From the NCBI GenBank assembly GCA_965178125.1, contig OZ237761.1, positions 186,001 to 250,000 of the forward strand: a stretch of DNA of 64,000 nt, in the 5' to 3' direction. Each line of letters starts with the position of its first letter. Position 1 is the stretch's first letter. This DNA comes from Bilabrum cf. latius. Its lineage: Eukaryota > Bigyra: Bicosoecida > Bigyra > Bicosoecida. Made by a program: the position numbers and the translations under genes. Shown in pieces: positions 46,840 through 56,639 of this stretch. Under the pieces are notes generated by a model, which saw nothing but the letters and a program-made list of their open reading frames with translations, searched no databases and was not told where the DNA came from.

Positions 46840-47766
46840 TTAAGTTATTAACTTTTTACTTTTAAATAGAGCTTTTATATTAAGTCCTTGTCCAAAAGTA
46901 AAGGGTATTTCGTATAAGTTTCCAAAAGTATCTCTAAAATACGGTACTATACTATAACTATTAAATGCTGATCTATAGAACTATTGCCATCTATGATTTC
47001 CTCCACTACTAAAGTTTATTTTAATAAAACTCGTTCCTGTTGTATTGTCTATCTTGAAATCACTTAAGATATTTTCACTTTGTATCTCTGTACTAGATGT
47101 ACTTTTATATGATGGCGTAAATTCTGGAAGTATTGGAAGTGATGGACTAATAATTTGAATATACTCCATAGTAGGAAACTAATCTAAGGTAGAAGCACTC
47201 TATTCATTATATCCATCTAATAGATTTATATAAGTATCACTCTTGATGTCTTTACCTTCATCGTCATATTCAAATGTCTCAAAGATAGAGAATAAAGGAA
47301 AGTTAAAACTTAAAGTCCACGCACTTGTAAAAGCGGCTAAACGGGTGAAACTAAATGTTTTAGTCTTACCGTGATATTCAAATACTATACTATCAGTTGG
47401 AATACTAGCATCTCCACATAAATCACTAAGAGTATTATTAAATTCATTAGATAGGGTCTTAAGACTATAATATAACGGCTTAGTTAAGACAATATTACGA
47501 GTGTAAGTAGTTCCATCACTCTTCTTCACAAACGACATCTTATAAATTGACTAATTATCGCTATTCTTTACTTCTTTACTTGCTACAAATAAAGGAATAC
47601 GACATTTAAGAGTCCATCGGTCAAGTGATAATAAGTAGTTTTGTGAATTTGTCAAGATATTACCTTGACGCTGTTCATGTATTGATACTGGTCTATTAGT
47701 ATTAATAGATGTTATAGTATCCTATGAGTTAATATAAAAGATATCTGGTTCTTGAATCTCTACCAT
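46840..47766 (-). CDS. mCP: Minor capsid (penton) protein, 308 aa
   Basis: ATG 47766 to UAA 46840 with five in-frame UAGs that otherwise split it into three pieces. The length is close to the roughly 300-aa single jelly-roll penton of mavirus. It lies between protease and MCP, the conserved place of the penton gene. The sequence is beta-rich (TRNIVLTKPLYYSL, FSFTRLAAFTSAWTLSFNFPL, SFIKINFSSGG). It ends 42 bp before the MCP start, so the two are probably co-transcribed. Confidence 0.7.
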
Positions 47767-47802
47767 TCTATAACATTTATCAAGAAAATAAGTCTTGTCT
47801 AA

Positions 47803-47860
47803 TGCCCCAAATTGCGGTAATATTATAGCTATTTAAGATATATTTCCGCAATTCTGGGCG
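47803..47860 (+). repeat. 58-bp hairpin repeat, internal copy 4
   Basis: TGCCCCAAATTGCGG/CCGCAATTCTGGGCG arms, 37 bp upstream of the penton start codon. Confidence 0.85.
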
Positions 47861-47973
47861 CGTACCCGTATTGACTTTTTAAAAAAGTTTTTATTAATTA
47901 TTTGACTCATTGAAAAAATCCAATATTCCGAAATTTTAAAAATTTAGTATCTTAAGATATAGTATAATACCAG

Positions 47974-48031
47974 CGCCCCAAATTGCGATAATATATTAGG
48001 ATATTAAGATATATTTCCGCAATTCTGGGCG
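47974..48031 (+). repeat. 58-bp hairpin repeat, internal copy 5
   Basis: Copy with an ATATATTAGGATATTAAG loop variant. It lies between the protease 3' end and the penton promoter, 113 bp from copy 4. Confidence 0.85.
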
Positions 48032-48126
48032 CGTACCCGTATTCATTTTTATATTTTAGTCTTTTTAATATGGCCACCTTATAGATATCAATTTTCAATA
48101 TCTAAAAATTTATGGTATATGTCATA

Positions 48127-48675
48127 TTAACTAATTATCAAAGTAATAAGTTCATCATTATCTAGTCCTCCTCCATACTTTTTAAAAGCCTTCTTTAATT
48201 GACTATTAAACTAATCATTCGTCAAGTGATGGAATAATATCCTGAGCACACACCACCTCCCGCATGTGGCAGAGTTATTTGATATTAATTGATTCTTTTG
48301 ATTTGAATAGTCAACATTAATACCAGCATCTAATACGTGATCTATTAGAAGACTACTTCTATCATATAGCTTCTATGGGTCTATGACTCCACCTACAACT
48401 GGAATATGAGTATCAGGTAATTGACCATAACTATCCCAAAAATAAAGAGTATTCTTTGATTTGTTAAATATGACCGCAGTATAATGACCGCTCATTGTTG
48501 CTCCTTCTACTAAGTTAGGATAATAAAGGACAAATAAAGGATTTTCATCTAGAAATTGTCTGATGTTATTAGTATCACTTATTTCTTCATACATTATAAC
48601 TGGTATATGCTACTTTGTAAATGTAAAGTATAGTCTTTGTACCTCTTCAGGACTTAATGCAGTGGTTATATCCAT
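48127..48675 (-). CDS. PRO: Adenain/Ulp1-type maturation cysteine protease, 182 aa
   Basis: ATG 48675 to UAA 48127 with three in-frame UAGs. The catalytic triad pattern of adenovirus-type proteases is visible: His in MSGHYTAVIF (about 61), Asp in LYFWDSYGQLP (about 80) and Cys in SATCGRWCVLRIL (about 135). The length is close to the mavirus protease (about 190 aa). It would process capsid precursors. The gene lies 19 bp downstream of the packaging ATPase. Confidence 0.85.
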
Positions 48676-48694
48676 ATACTTAATACTAAGAAAA

Positions 48695-49762
48695 TTAATA
48701 TACGAACATCTATTTAGGACAAGTGATAAAATTATAAGTCTTATTAATACATAGCCATCTATTACCTTCTCCAAACAATTTATAAACACGATTTATAAGA
48801 CTTGCATCAAATCCTAAATATGCTTTCATTAAATATTTGCTAAATTTCCATAGATTTCTCTTAAATAAAATAATATTATGACTTTCCATGACTATTGACC
48901 TAGTATTCGCATAATCATTCGTTAAATGACTTATAACTATCATATTTGTTGAGCTATGTCTTCCAACTTCACCTATACGCTTAATTAAGAATAACGCTCT
49001 CTACTTTTTATCACCGTTTAAGGCTTCATAATCATCAAATACCACCACAGAAGGACCCTATTTTGCCCATTCTTCATACAATGGAGTAGTGGTAAATGAT
49101 GCCTTTGTCTTGTCTTTACTTGTTGGTTTCATTCTTTCTATCTCTATCTCTCTTTTAATTAATTCATGAGGTTCTAATGACTTCTTTTCCTACCTAAAGA
49201 ATATCTTTTCTTCTTTGTATTTCCTCATTAAGTCATCATAACTATCGTTTCTATCTACTGCTACTAATTTATCAATATCAATAAAATTACCATATTTTAA
49301 ATAAGTTGGATTTGTTTCCTGTACTGGTGTAATGACTAAAACCCTCTTCTTTGGAATGAACATATGATAATACTTGAGTAAAGACTTAGCAATATAAGAC
49401 TTACCAGCACCAGCCTAACCACTTAAATAGTGTATTTGTCTTTTGGTCTCATCATCAAAGAATGGGACTATTTCAAACTAACTCTTATCATCTATTCTTA
49501 ACTCGTTAGTCTTTCTAACTAGTTTTTTATTTCCATTCACTAGCTTACACATCTCTTCACGTAATGCTTTTTTATTCTTCTCATATTTAATTGCTCTCTT
49601 TCCATAATACTCTTCAAGTAAATCATCACTTATATCTTCTGGAGTTATGACTTTTTCCCCTACATCTTCACTAAAAAAGACGCTTTTGTTCCTCTTCTTG
49701 TGCTTGTATTCTCTTAAAGCAACTAAATGACTATTTGGTATTTCATCGTATGATAATGACAT
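48695..49762 (-). CDS. ATPase: FtsK/HerA-type DNA packaging ATPase, 355 aa
   Basis: ATG 49762 to UAA 48695 with six in-frame UAGs. Walker A lies in LSG-(UAG)-AGAGKSYIAKSLL (about 117), with a UAG inside the loop where Gln gives the usual GQAGAGKS. Walker B is SVVVFDDYEAL (about 241), followed by a sensor-like NMIVISHLTNDYANTRS. This matches the A32-like packaging ATPases of virophages and NCLDVs. It is the first gene of the morphogenesis block and diverges from the gene at 49908; the 145-bp gap contains TATATACTATATG. Confidence 0.88.
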
Positions 49763-49907
49763 TATATACTATATGTTAATATTTATTATTTTTCTAATAA
49801 TTAGTGGGTTCAAAAGGTATATTGTGAGAAGTAGCCATTTCAAATATTCATTTTAGAGTGCACAGTCTTAAGAATATGATTAAAATATCATATAAATATA
49901 TAGAATT

Positions 49908-50429
49908 ATGGATCACAAACTTCTAATTTCAAAAAGATATATTAAATCATTTTATAAGTACTCATGTAAAGTTAATTAGTACTATAAGAAAGCAGAAGAG
50001 TAGCGTAATATGATGACAACTGATAGAGTAGATTGCTATACTAATTATATAACTTGTCTTCTAATTGCTCGTAAGTATAGAGAATGTATTATCAATTGCA
50101 GTAAAAAGTACTATTATGATATGGATTTTACGTTAAATGATAACGGATATGTATCGTCTTCTTTTGATCACTTAAAAACATTCAACTTTGACTATGCTAA
50201 TTCAATGAAAATAAATGAATGTATAGAACAATTTAAACAATCCGTTGAGTGGGAAAGGTTATTTAAAAAAGACTTTTTTCAAATGTAGTTAATTTATGAA
50301 TATCTAAAATTTTTCAGACTTAAGTGCTATTTACATGACATACGACCAGATAATCCCCTCCATCCGACAGAAAAAGTTAATAAACTTAACGAAGAAGACA
50401 TTGACGAGCTATTTTATAGTGACTGGTGA
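49908..50429 (+). CDS. Unknown Tyr/Lys-rich protein, 173 aa
   Basis: ATG 49908 to UGA 50427-50429 with three in-frame UAGs. The protein is rich in Tyr, Cys, Lys and Asp and ends in an acidic EEDIDELFYSDW. It begins MDHKLLISKRYIKSFYKYSC. It shares the intergenic region with the ATPase and ends just before a hairpin repeat. No family is recognised. Confidence 0.55.
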
Positions 50430-50435
50430 GACGAC

Positions 50436-50493
50436 CGCCCCAAATTGCGGTAATATTATAGCTATTTAAGATATATTTGTGCAATTCTGGGCG
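50436..50493 (+). repeat. 58-bp hairpin repeat, internal copy 6
   Basis: Begins six bp after the stop codon of the 49908 gene, between two convergent genes. It may act as a transcription end or boundary element. Confidence 0.85.
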
Positions 50494-50554
50494 CGTAGGC
50501 TGTTAGAGGTTTTACATTTTCGGGTCAATCTAATGAAAATCTCACAATATAGGG

Positions 50555-50612
50555 CGCCCCAAATTGCGGAAATATATAAGTATCAAGAAAATTATGTCTG
50601 CAATTCTGGGCG
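50555..50612 (+). repeat. 58-bp hairpin repeat, internal copy 7
   Basis: Loop variant (AAATATATAAGTATCAAGAA). It lies 11 bp from the stop codon of the minus-strand NTase gene and, with copy 6, forms a pair between convergent genes. Confidence 0.85.
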
Positions 50613-50623
50613 TTTAGGTGTAT

Positions 50624-51442
50624 TCAATTATGTGAAACTAATTTAACGACCCTTTTATTGAGCTAGTCTTCTAAATATTTAATTATAATACTTACATCTT
50701 TACTATTGAACGTATTAAAGTATTGATATACTGGTTTAATAAGTCCTAATTTACGTACATCATTCTTAAGTCTATCAATAACTCTATTTTTTAATTTAAA
50801 TGGAACTGTTGGAAGTAATAAACTTTTTAATCTTGTAATAGTCAAGTAAAGAAAGCCTACATCGGGATTCTTTATAAGTTGTTCAATCTCTTCCTGTTTC
50901 TTCTTTTGCCCTAATTCGTCATATATAACATCTAGTCTTTTTAATATCTTGAAATATTTTCGTTCTTTTTGTAAGTCTTTTATGTCATCTATCATCCTAT
51001 CTGCTACTTGTTTAGGCTTCATTTTCAATATCTTACCTCCAATATCATATAATATACTAACCTCTTCAATATATCCAGTATAGACCCAACTTTCAACGAA
51101 TATCATAGGATTATTCTACTATTTTAAAGATTTTAATATTTTAGGTCTATTAGTATCAAGAAATGTATCTAAAGAGACGCCATTATCATCATATTCAACG
51201 TTATAAATATGTATTAATCTACTACCTCTTAAGGTCTTTAATTCATTTATAACACTATTGACATCAGACAATTTAACGGGAGAGTATAGGTCTATGTCTC
51301 CAGCCCAAAGTGAAAGCATATTATGAGTAAATGAATATGAACCATTTAAATAAATATCACTTCTATTTATTTTAAAAGACTTGAATATCTTATTATCAAA
51401 TCGTGAATAATACTTTAGCTACTACTTTGTTAATTTAACCAT
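50624..51442 (-). CDS. Nucleotidyltransferase-fold protein, 272 aa
   Basis: ATG 51442 to UGA 50624 with five in-frame UAGs. Residues about 35-60 hold the NTase-fold signature: a Gly-Ser (LNGSYSF), then WAGDIDLYSP with the metal-binding Asp-x-Asp. An all-alpha Lys-rich C-terminus follows (DLQKERKYFKILKRLDVIYDE). Candidates include a poly(A)-polymerase-like enzyme, a tRNA-modifying NTase or an antitoxin-like NTase; the sequence does not decide. It is convergent with the 49908 gene and divergent from the 51477 gene (34 bp). Confidence 0.6.
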
Positions 51443-51476
51443 ATATTAATAAGAAATATTATAGTTCTTTATTATA

Positions 51477-51920
51477 ATGGACGATTTCATAAGACAAAGA
51501 CTATAGCAACTAGGTAAATCACCCTCTAATGCCAAAGTCAACAATTTAAAAGACGAATTTAAGCAAAAACTACTTGAATTATTTGAAGACTATCAAATGA
51601 ATGGTGTTCAAGGTGGTTCAAAAGTTGGACGCTTTTTTAAAAAAGTAGGTCGTAAATTCAAGAAAGTAGGGCGAACAATTAAAAAAGGTATTAAAAGTAA
51701 TGTAGGAAAGGCAATACGAACAGGTCTTAAGTTTGTAGCCCCTGAAGTTGGTGTCCCTCTTGATGCTGCACTTAAGACTGTAGGACTTGGAAAGGCTAAG
51801 CGTAAGAGGAAACCTAATCCAAAAGCTAAAGCAAGAGGTAAATTAGTGAGTGCGGTAATGAAGAAGTATGGCGTAAGTCTAGGAGAAGCAAGTAAAATAT
51901 TAAAAGAAAATGGTATGTAA
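51477..51920 (+). CDS. Small basic virion-like protein, 147 aa
   Basis: ATG 51477 to UAA 51918-51920 with one in-frame UAG. After a helical start, GGSKVGRFFKKVGRKFKKVG introduces a strongly basic segment with a second Lys/Arg cluster (KAKRKRKPNPKAKARGK), then VMKKYGVSLGEASKILKENG, a small helical domain. This looks like a DNA-condensing core or membrane-active protein, similar in style to adenovirus-type core peptides and to the tail of the major capsid protein here. It is followed 39 bp later by the 480-aa gene on the same strand. Confidence 0.6.
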
Positions 51921-51959
51921 ATTTAATAATATTATCTATTATCATAATATAATTATACG

Positions 51960-53402
51960 ATGTCTAAAAAAAGAACAGCAGTATTGGAAGACTTACTCGA
52001 TGGACTTGTGGAAAGTAGAGCCCCTACAAGTCAAGCAAGACGAAAGGTAAGAAACGAAGAGAGAGCCATAAGAGCAGCTATAGGAGAAGCTAAACGAAAA
52101 CAAAAGATTCAATTAGAAGAGGACTTTATGCCATTAGAAGAAAAGAGAAAATTAAAAAGAATAGCAAATCTTATGAAAAGGACTTTAAAAAGAGTTAAAG
52201 ATAACAGTAAGAAAGGTAAAAAGTATAAAGTAGCAGATATAGATCAAGTTGTAAGACTAGCTAAAGATAATGAACTACTTGATGAAGATGCTGAAGCTAT
52301 TGCTAAGATGATATAGAATATTCCATATATGAACTCATCTAATACTCTATTTCAAAAAGGTAAAGCTGAGTCAAAACTTAACGACGCATTAAATAACTTA
52401 TTTATTGAAGCAGAAGAGATAGACAATTTACCTAAAGATGTCAAAGACTTAGAGAATGACTTAACAGTAGACTAGTTGAAGAAGTTTCTTAAAGAGAGAG
52501 GTGTAAGTGATTCAACTTTAAATGGTCTCTCTAAGGCTCAACTTAATTCAATGGCATCAAGACTTGTAAAAGTTAGACAAAGAGCAAAAGGAACACAAAT
52601 AGTACCTCTATTAGAAAGATTAGGAGATAAAAAGTCAAAAGGCTATGCTTTGGAACGATTACGAAGCCAAACTGATCGAGTTAAACTAAAAAGAGATGTA
52701 CTTAATAAAAGAATGGAAGCAATAAATGATATTTATAAAACAAAAGCCACATCTAAAGCACCAGTACTAAAAGATAGACTTAAAGCACTATTAGGTGATG
52801 AATATGATGGTGTGCCAATAGATGATATGTAGTATTATGATTTATAGAGCTTATTTCAAGATATTAAGACTGGAAGACAATCGGGACTTGACAGTAAAAC
52901 TAGATTTGTAAATTTAAATAGAATCAAGTTTGATGACGCAAAGAAAGATATTGAAAGACAATTATCACTAAGAAAAAGACAACCAAACCCATTTAGTCGT
53001 GCAGAACCGTCAGGAACTCCACTTAAAGAAAGACTTAGACGAGCTAAGGAAAAAGATCCAGACTTACGAAGAGAAGCCGCATTAAGTGATGTAATGAATG
53101 AAGCTGCTGAATAGATAGCAAGAGGTAATGAACCTTTAGATGATGAGACAGAAGGGACACTATTAGAAAGACAACCAGATGGAGAATTTGTAGCAAGCGA
53201 TGCAGGCGAAGATCTTGGTAAAGGTCAAGAAGCAAGAACAAGAGCAGCACGAGCAGCACAAGAACGGGAAGAACAAGAACAAGAAGCACAAGGTCAATCA
53301 TCTAGTGGAGCAAGTGAAAGTAAGACTGGTGAAGGTTCAGGTCTTAATAAGAGACTTGATACTCTAATATCTTGGTTAGATTCAAGATTAAGAAGTCTTT
53401 AA
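51960..53402 (+). CDS. Highly charged helical protein with SAP-like segment, 480 aa
   Basis: ATG 51960 to UAA 53400-53402 with five in-frame UAGs. The first 120 residues are Lys/Arg/Glu-rich helices. About residues 170-200 (LTVDQLKKFLKERGVSDS, KAQLNSMASRL) resemble a SAP DNA-binding motif. The C-terminal third is Arg/Glu/Gln-rich and disordered, ending in ISWLDSRLRSL. The gene is paired with the small basic protein, so a virion core role is likely but inferred. Confidence 0.55.
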
Positions 53403-53497
53403 ATGGTATATACTATAATATTTTAATTTAAAAATATTACATTGTAAGAGGTGGCTATATTAAAAATGACTAAATTATAAAAATCAATACGCCTACG

Positions 53498-53555
53498 CGC
53501 CCAGAATTGCGGAAATATATCTTAATATCCTAATATATTATCGCAATTTGGGGCG
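53498..53555 (-). repeat. 58-bp hairpin repeat, internal copy 8
   Basis: First copy in the inverse orientation. It lies between the 480-aa gene and the fibre-like gene, both on the plus strand. Confidence 0.85.
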
Positions 53556-53645
53556 CTAGTATTATACTATATCTTATACTACTAACTTTTTAAAATCTCG
53601 TAATTTAAAAAAAAAATATCTAGTCTAGCTAATATAATATAAGTA

Positions 53646-54368
53646 ATGGCAGGAATATACAATCTCTTAAACAAAAATGAATATGAATTAAAGAGTAAGT
53701 CTATTGAAGTAGAATCAATTAAAGCAGAAGGCTTTGATGGAGCCGCTAACTTTGGACTTAACTTCAATGGTCAATCACTACCCTATATTATGAGTGGTAC
53801 TAATGAAGATGCTAAGTCTTTCACATGGAGAATAGGTAAAAACTCAGCATCAGCAGGTGCATCTATCTCAATTAATGTCGCAGGTGATGGAACTCAAACC
53901 AGTACTATGACAGCAACCAACTTCTTATCATTTACCGGTACACATGTTGCATCTTGTAGTGATGTTGCTTCTAGTTTACCAGCTGGTATTGGGTCAGTGG
54001 TTACTCTTGATAGTGTAGTTAATAAAGGACCCACAACTAATGAATATGTCGTAAGTCAAGCATCTCAACATTCACCACCTTTTGGAGTATATGTAGGAGA
54101 ACACCATGATGATGGTAAAGTACTTGTAGCATCTTTAGGTGATGGAGCTGTGAAAGTAAATAAAAATGGAGGAGATGTAAGTGCGGGTGATTACTTAATT
54201 AATAGTTCTGATAGTGGATATGTCTACGCGCCTAATCCTCAACCAGTCTCTGTTGATTAGACTATTGTAGCAAAAGCTCTAGTAGATGAAGACTTTTCAA
54301 GTGGTACTTCTACTGATGCTAATGGAGTAGAGTATAAAGTCGTACCTTGTATTTTCTTAACAGGATAA
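53646..54368 (+). CDS. Fibre-like / tailspike-like protein, 240 aa
   Basis: ATG 53646 to UAA 54366-54368 with one in-frame UAG. The sequence is Ser/Thr/Asn/Gly-rich and beta-rich. The segment VYVGEHHDDGKVLVASLGDGAVKVN...GDYLINSSDSGYVYA matches the style of the C-terminal domain of phage and giant-virus fibres (a short beta domain with a GDxL-SS-GY turn). It may be a surface protein involved in attachment to the host or a giant virus; this is inference from sequence style only. Confidence 0.5.
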
Positions 54369-54411
54369 TTGAGTTTAATTATAGAAATATCTTTTTTATT
54401 AATATAATAAA

Positions 54412-55050
54412 ATGGATGGAATCAGTTCAAGCAGTGTCGTTGTAGGAGGTTTAAGTGTCTTACTACCTCTAGCATACTCTGGTGGTATGTCTTGTTGGTA
54501 GTGGTTATGGGATAAACCTTTACATAAACGTAAAAAAATATGTATCTGTGTGCCTGAAGGTAGTGGTAAGTCTACCGCTTGTCAAATATTACGGTCTAGT
54601 TCTAAAGACTGTTTACTTGTTGATTTAGATAGTACTCTAGGAGTATATGTCTAGGAGCCCGAATTACTTATGAAACTAGACGAATGTAAGTTAAAAAGTG
54701 ATTGGGGTAATTATAATATACTTAATAGAAAAGCCAGTAAAGAAGCCCTTCAATGGGTAAAAGATAACTGGTTGAATGAAGGTAGCGAGAAGAGAGTAAT
54801 ATTCTTTACTAAAGAGTTAAGTCTAGCTAATGAGTTATTTAAAAAAGAAAGTATAGTTGTATGTCTTCCATCTAATTCACTATTCTAGAAGACATTAAAG
54901 GATAAGAAAGTAGATAAATAGAAGTCTATGTTAGAAGACCGTAACTCATATATCAAAGAATTGAACCCTTCTAGCTATTACATTTATAATACTTACGAAT
55001 AGCTTCACGATAAATTGAGGAATTGCCTCTAGTTAGGGTACCAAATATAA
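54412..55050 (+). CDS. Membrane-anchored P-loop NTPase-like protein, 212 aa
   Basis: ATG 54412 to UAA 55048-55050 with six in-frame UAGs, so only fragments are visible under the standard code. An N-terminal hydrophobic segment (VVVGGLSVLLPLAYSGG) is followed by basic residues and a Walker A loop, CVPEGSGKSTACQIL (about 50), then LLVDLDS as a possible Walker B. It could be a small nucleotide kinase or ATPase; no closer family is recognised. It lies 43 bp after the fibre-like gene. Confidence 0.6.
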
Positions 55051-55092
55051 TACAAATAAATACAAAATAATACAAAAGTCAATACGCCTACG

Positions 55093-55150
55093 CGCCCAGA
55101 ATTGCACAAATATATCTTGAATAGCTATAATATTTCCGCAATTTGGGGCG
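55093..55150 (-). repeat. 58-bp hairpin repeat, internal copy 9
   Basis: Inverse orientation, between the convergent P-loop gene and the 55203 gene. Confidence 0.85.
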
Positions 55151-55202
55151 GTCGTATCTAACCTGTCAATTTGTATTTTTATAATTAAAATACATACTGA
55201 TA

Positions 55203-55709
55203 TTACAATTTATAATCTAGACAAATATTGTCTGGTTGTTTAGAAGTATTACATAATAGACTTAACTTTTGATCTATTTCTTTTTCTACTCCTGTTTTAG
55301 TCTTTTCGTCTTCTTGTTCCATCTCTTGGACAGTCTCGTTGATTTTATCCATATCACCGTAAGTCTTTATAAATACTTGTTTTTTCTCGGACATCTTGAT
55401 TTTGCTATCCTCCACATATTGCTCTCCTTCAATATTACATAATATATTATTAAGATGGAGATAACTTTCTGCTTTGTCATCGTGATCTGTGCTTAATACT
55501 TCAACATACTTTGTTTTAAATCTAAGTTCCAAGTTATGACGTATTTCACTCATATGTTTATGGATCTCTTTTGGGTCTTCTATTTCGCTCTCTTCATACA
55601 TTGCTATTATAGTACTTATGACATCACTAGGGTTTTCGTCTCGTATTTTAAGTATTAAACTAAAGACATCAAAGTATTCATTTAAAAACTTCCAAATTGT
55701 GTTTTTCAT
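55203..55709 (-). CDS. Unknown acidic helical protein, 168 aa
   Basis: ATG 55709 to UAA 55203, no in-frame UAG. The protein is Glu/Asp/Lys-rich and predicted helical (IIAMYEESEIEDPKEIHKHM, INETVQEMEQEDEKT). A shortened promoter box (CTATATATATAG at 55714) lies just upstream, overlapping the stop codon region of the next gene. No family is recognised. Confidence 0.55.
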   Translation of the reverse strand: MKNTIWKFLNEYFDVFSLILKIRDENPSDVISTIIAMYEESEIEDPKEIHKHMSEIRHNLELRFKTKYVEVLSTDHDDKAESYLHLNNILCNIEGEQYVEDSKIKMSEKKQVFIKTYGDMDKINETVQEMEQEDEKTKTGVEKEIDQKLSLLCNTSKQPDNICLDYKL

Positions 55710-55713
55710 TTAC

Positions 55714-55728
55714 CTATATATATAGTGG
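55714..55728 (-). promoter_or_regulatory. Shortened promoter box CTATATATATAG
   Basis: It carries the TATATATAG core and two flanking bases of the shared box, but not the CGCCAAAA half. It lies four bases from the ATG at 55709 and abuts the UGA of the upstream gene. Confidence 0.4.
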
Positions 55729-56409
55729 TCATTTTAATAAGATATTTTTAAACTTTGTAAAGTTATCATGAATTTTATCACTATCACCCCAGCACACTTT
55801 AGCATACCATAAGTTGCTGTCATACATATCGGTCTCATCAAAATGAATATGTCCTAATACTCGCTTTCTCATTTTATCAGCGTGTGATTTACCTCTTCTT
55901 AAAGCATCAGGATAAGTCTATGTATTCTTTTTGTTAAAATATACCTTTGTATCATTAATCTCTACACAATAAACATATTCAGGTTTATCACTCACTGTAA
56001 GATCACTAATATTGATTTTTGGTTTTGGTTTCTCTTTAATTGGTTTCTCTTCAATGACTTCACTCACTACTTCACTACTTGTATCACTATATGTATCATT
56101 CAAATAGTCTTCCTCTTTATTATCCTCTATGTCTTCGCTATCTAATTCAACATCTTCCAATATAGCCTATTGTCGTTCTAATTGTGGAGGTTTTAACTAG
56201 ATAGGTTCTATTTTAGACGGTTGTCTCACTAAATTTATAGTTGCTATCTCGTCCCCTTCATCATCTATTTCACCCTATAAACTTGAATAATGCTTGTTAA
56301 TCCATAACATTTTTAAGTCATCACGAGACCACTTGTACTTTTCACTTAACTTGACTACTCTTTTTAGAAGGTCTTTATTTTTGTATCTTGTTATATTTAA
56401 CAATTCCAT
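55729..56409 (-). CDS. Unknown acidic protein, 226 aa
   Basis: ATG 56409 to UGA 55729 with four in-frame UAGs. The N-terminal 50 residues look like a small basic helical domain (RYKNKDLLKRVVKLSEKYKW). An acidic Ser/Glu-rich linker follows. The C-terminal 90 residues are mixed (YVYCVEINDTKVYFNKKNT, HIHFDETDMYDSNLWYAKVCW). Function unknown; it is probably co-transcribed with the 55709 gene (19 bp gap). Confidence 0.55.
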
Positions 56410-56546
56410 ATACTTATTATAAATAATTTCTTTGACTTTGTTTTATATTAATATGGTAAATACTAGAAAAAATTATTATTTTAAAAGTCGTATCTAAACA
56501 CTGGCTAACATAAAATGACATAATTATAAAAATCAATACACCTACG

Positions 56547-56604
56547 CGCCCAGAATTGCGGAAATATATCTTAATATCCTAATATATTATCGCAATTTGG
56601 GGCG
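56547..56604 (-). repeat. 58-bp hairpin repeat, internal copy 10
   Basis: Inverse orientation, 36 bp beyond the stop codon of the integrase gene and upstream of the 56409 gene. Confidence 0.85.
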
Positions 56605-56639
56605 CTGGTATTATGCCATAAAGTATATTACTAGATTAA

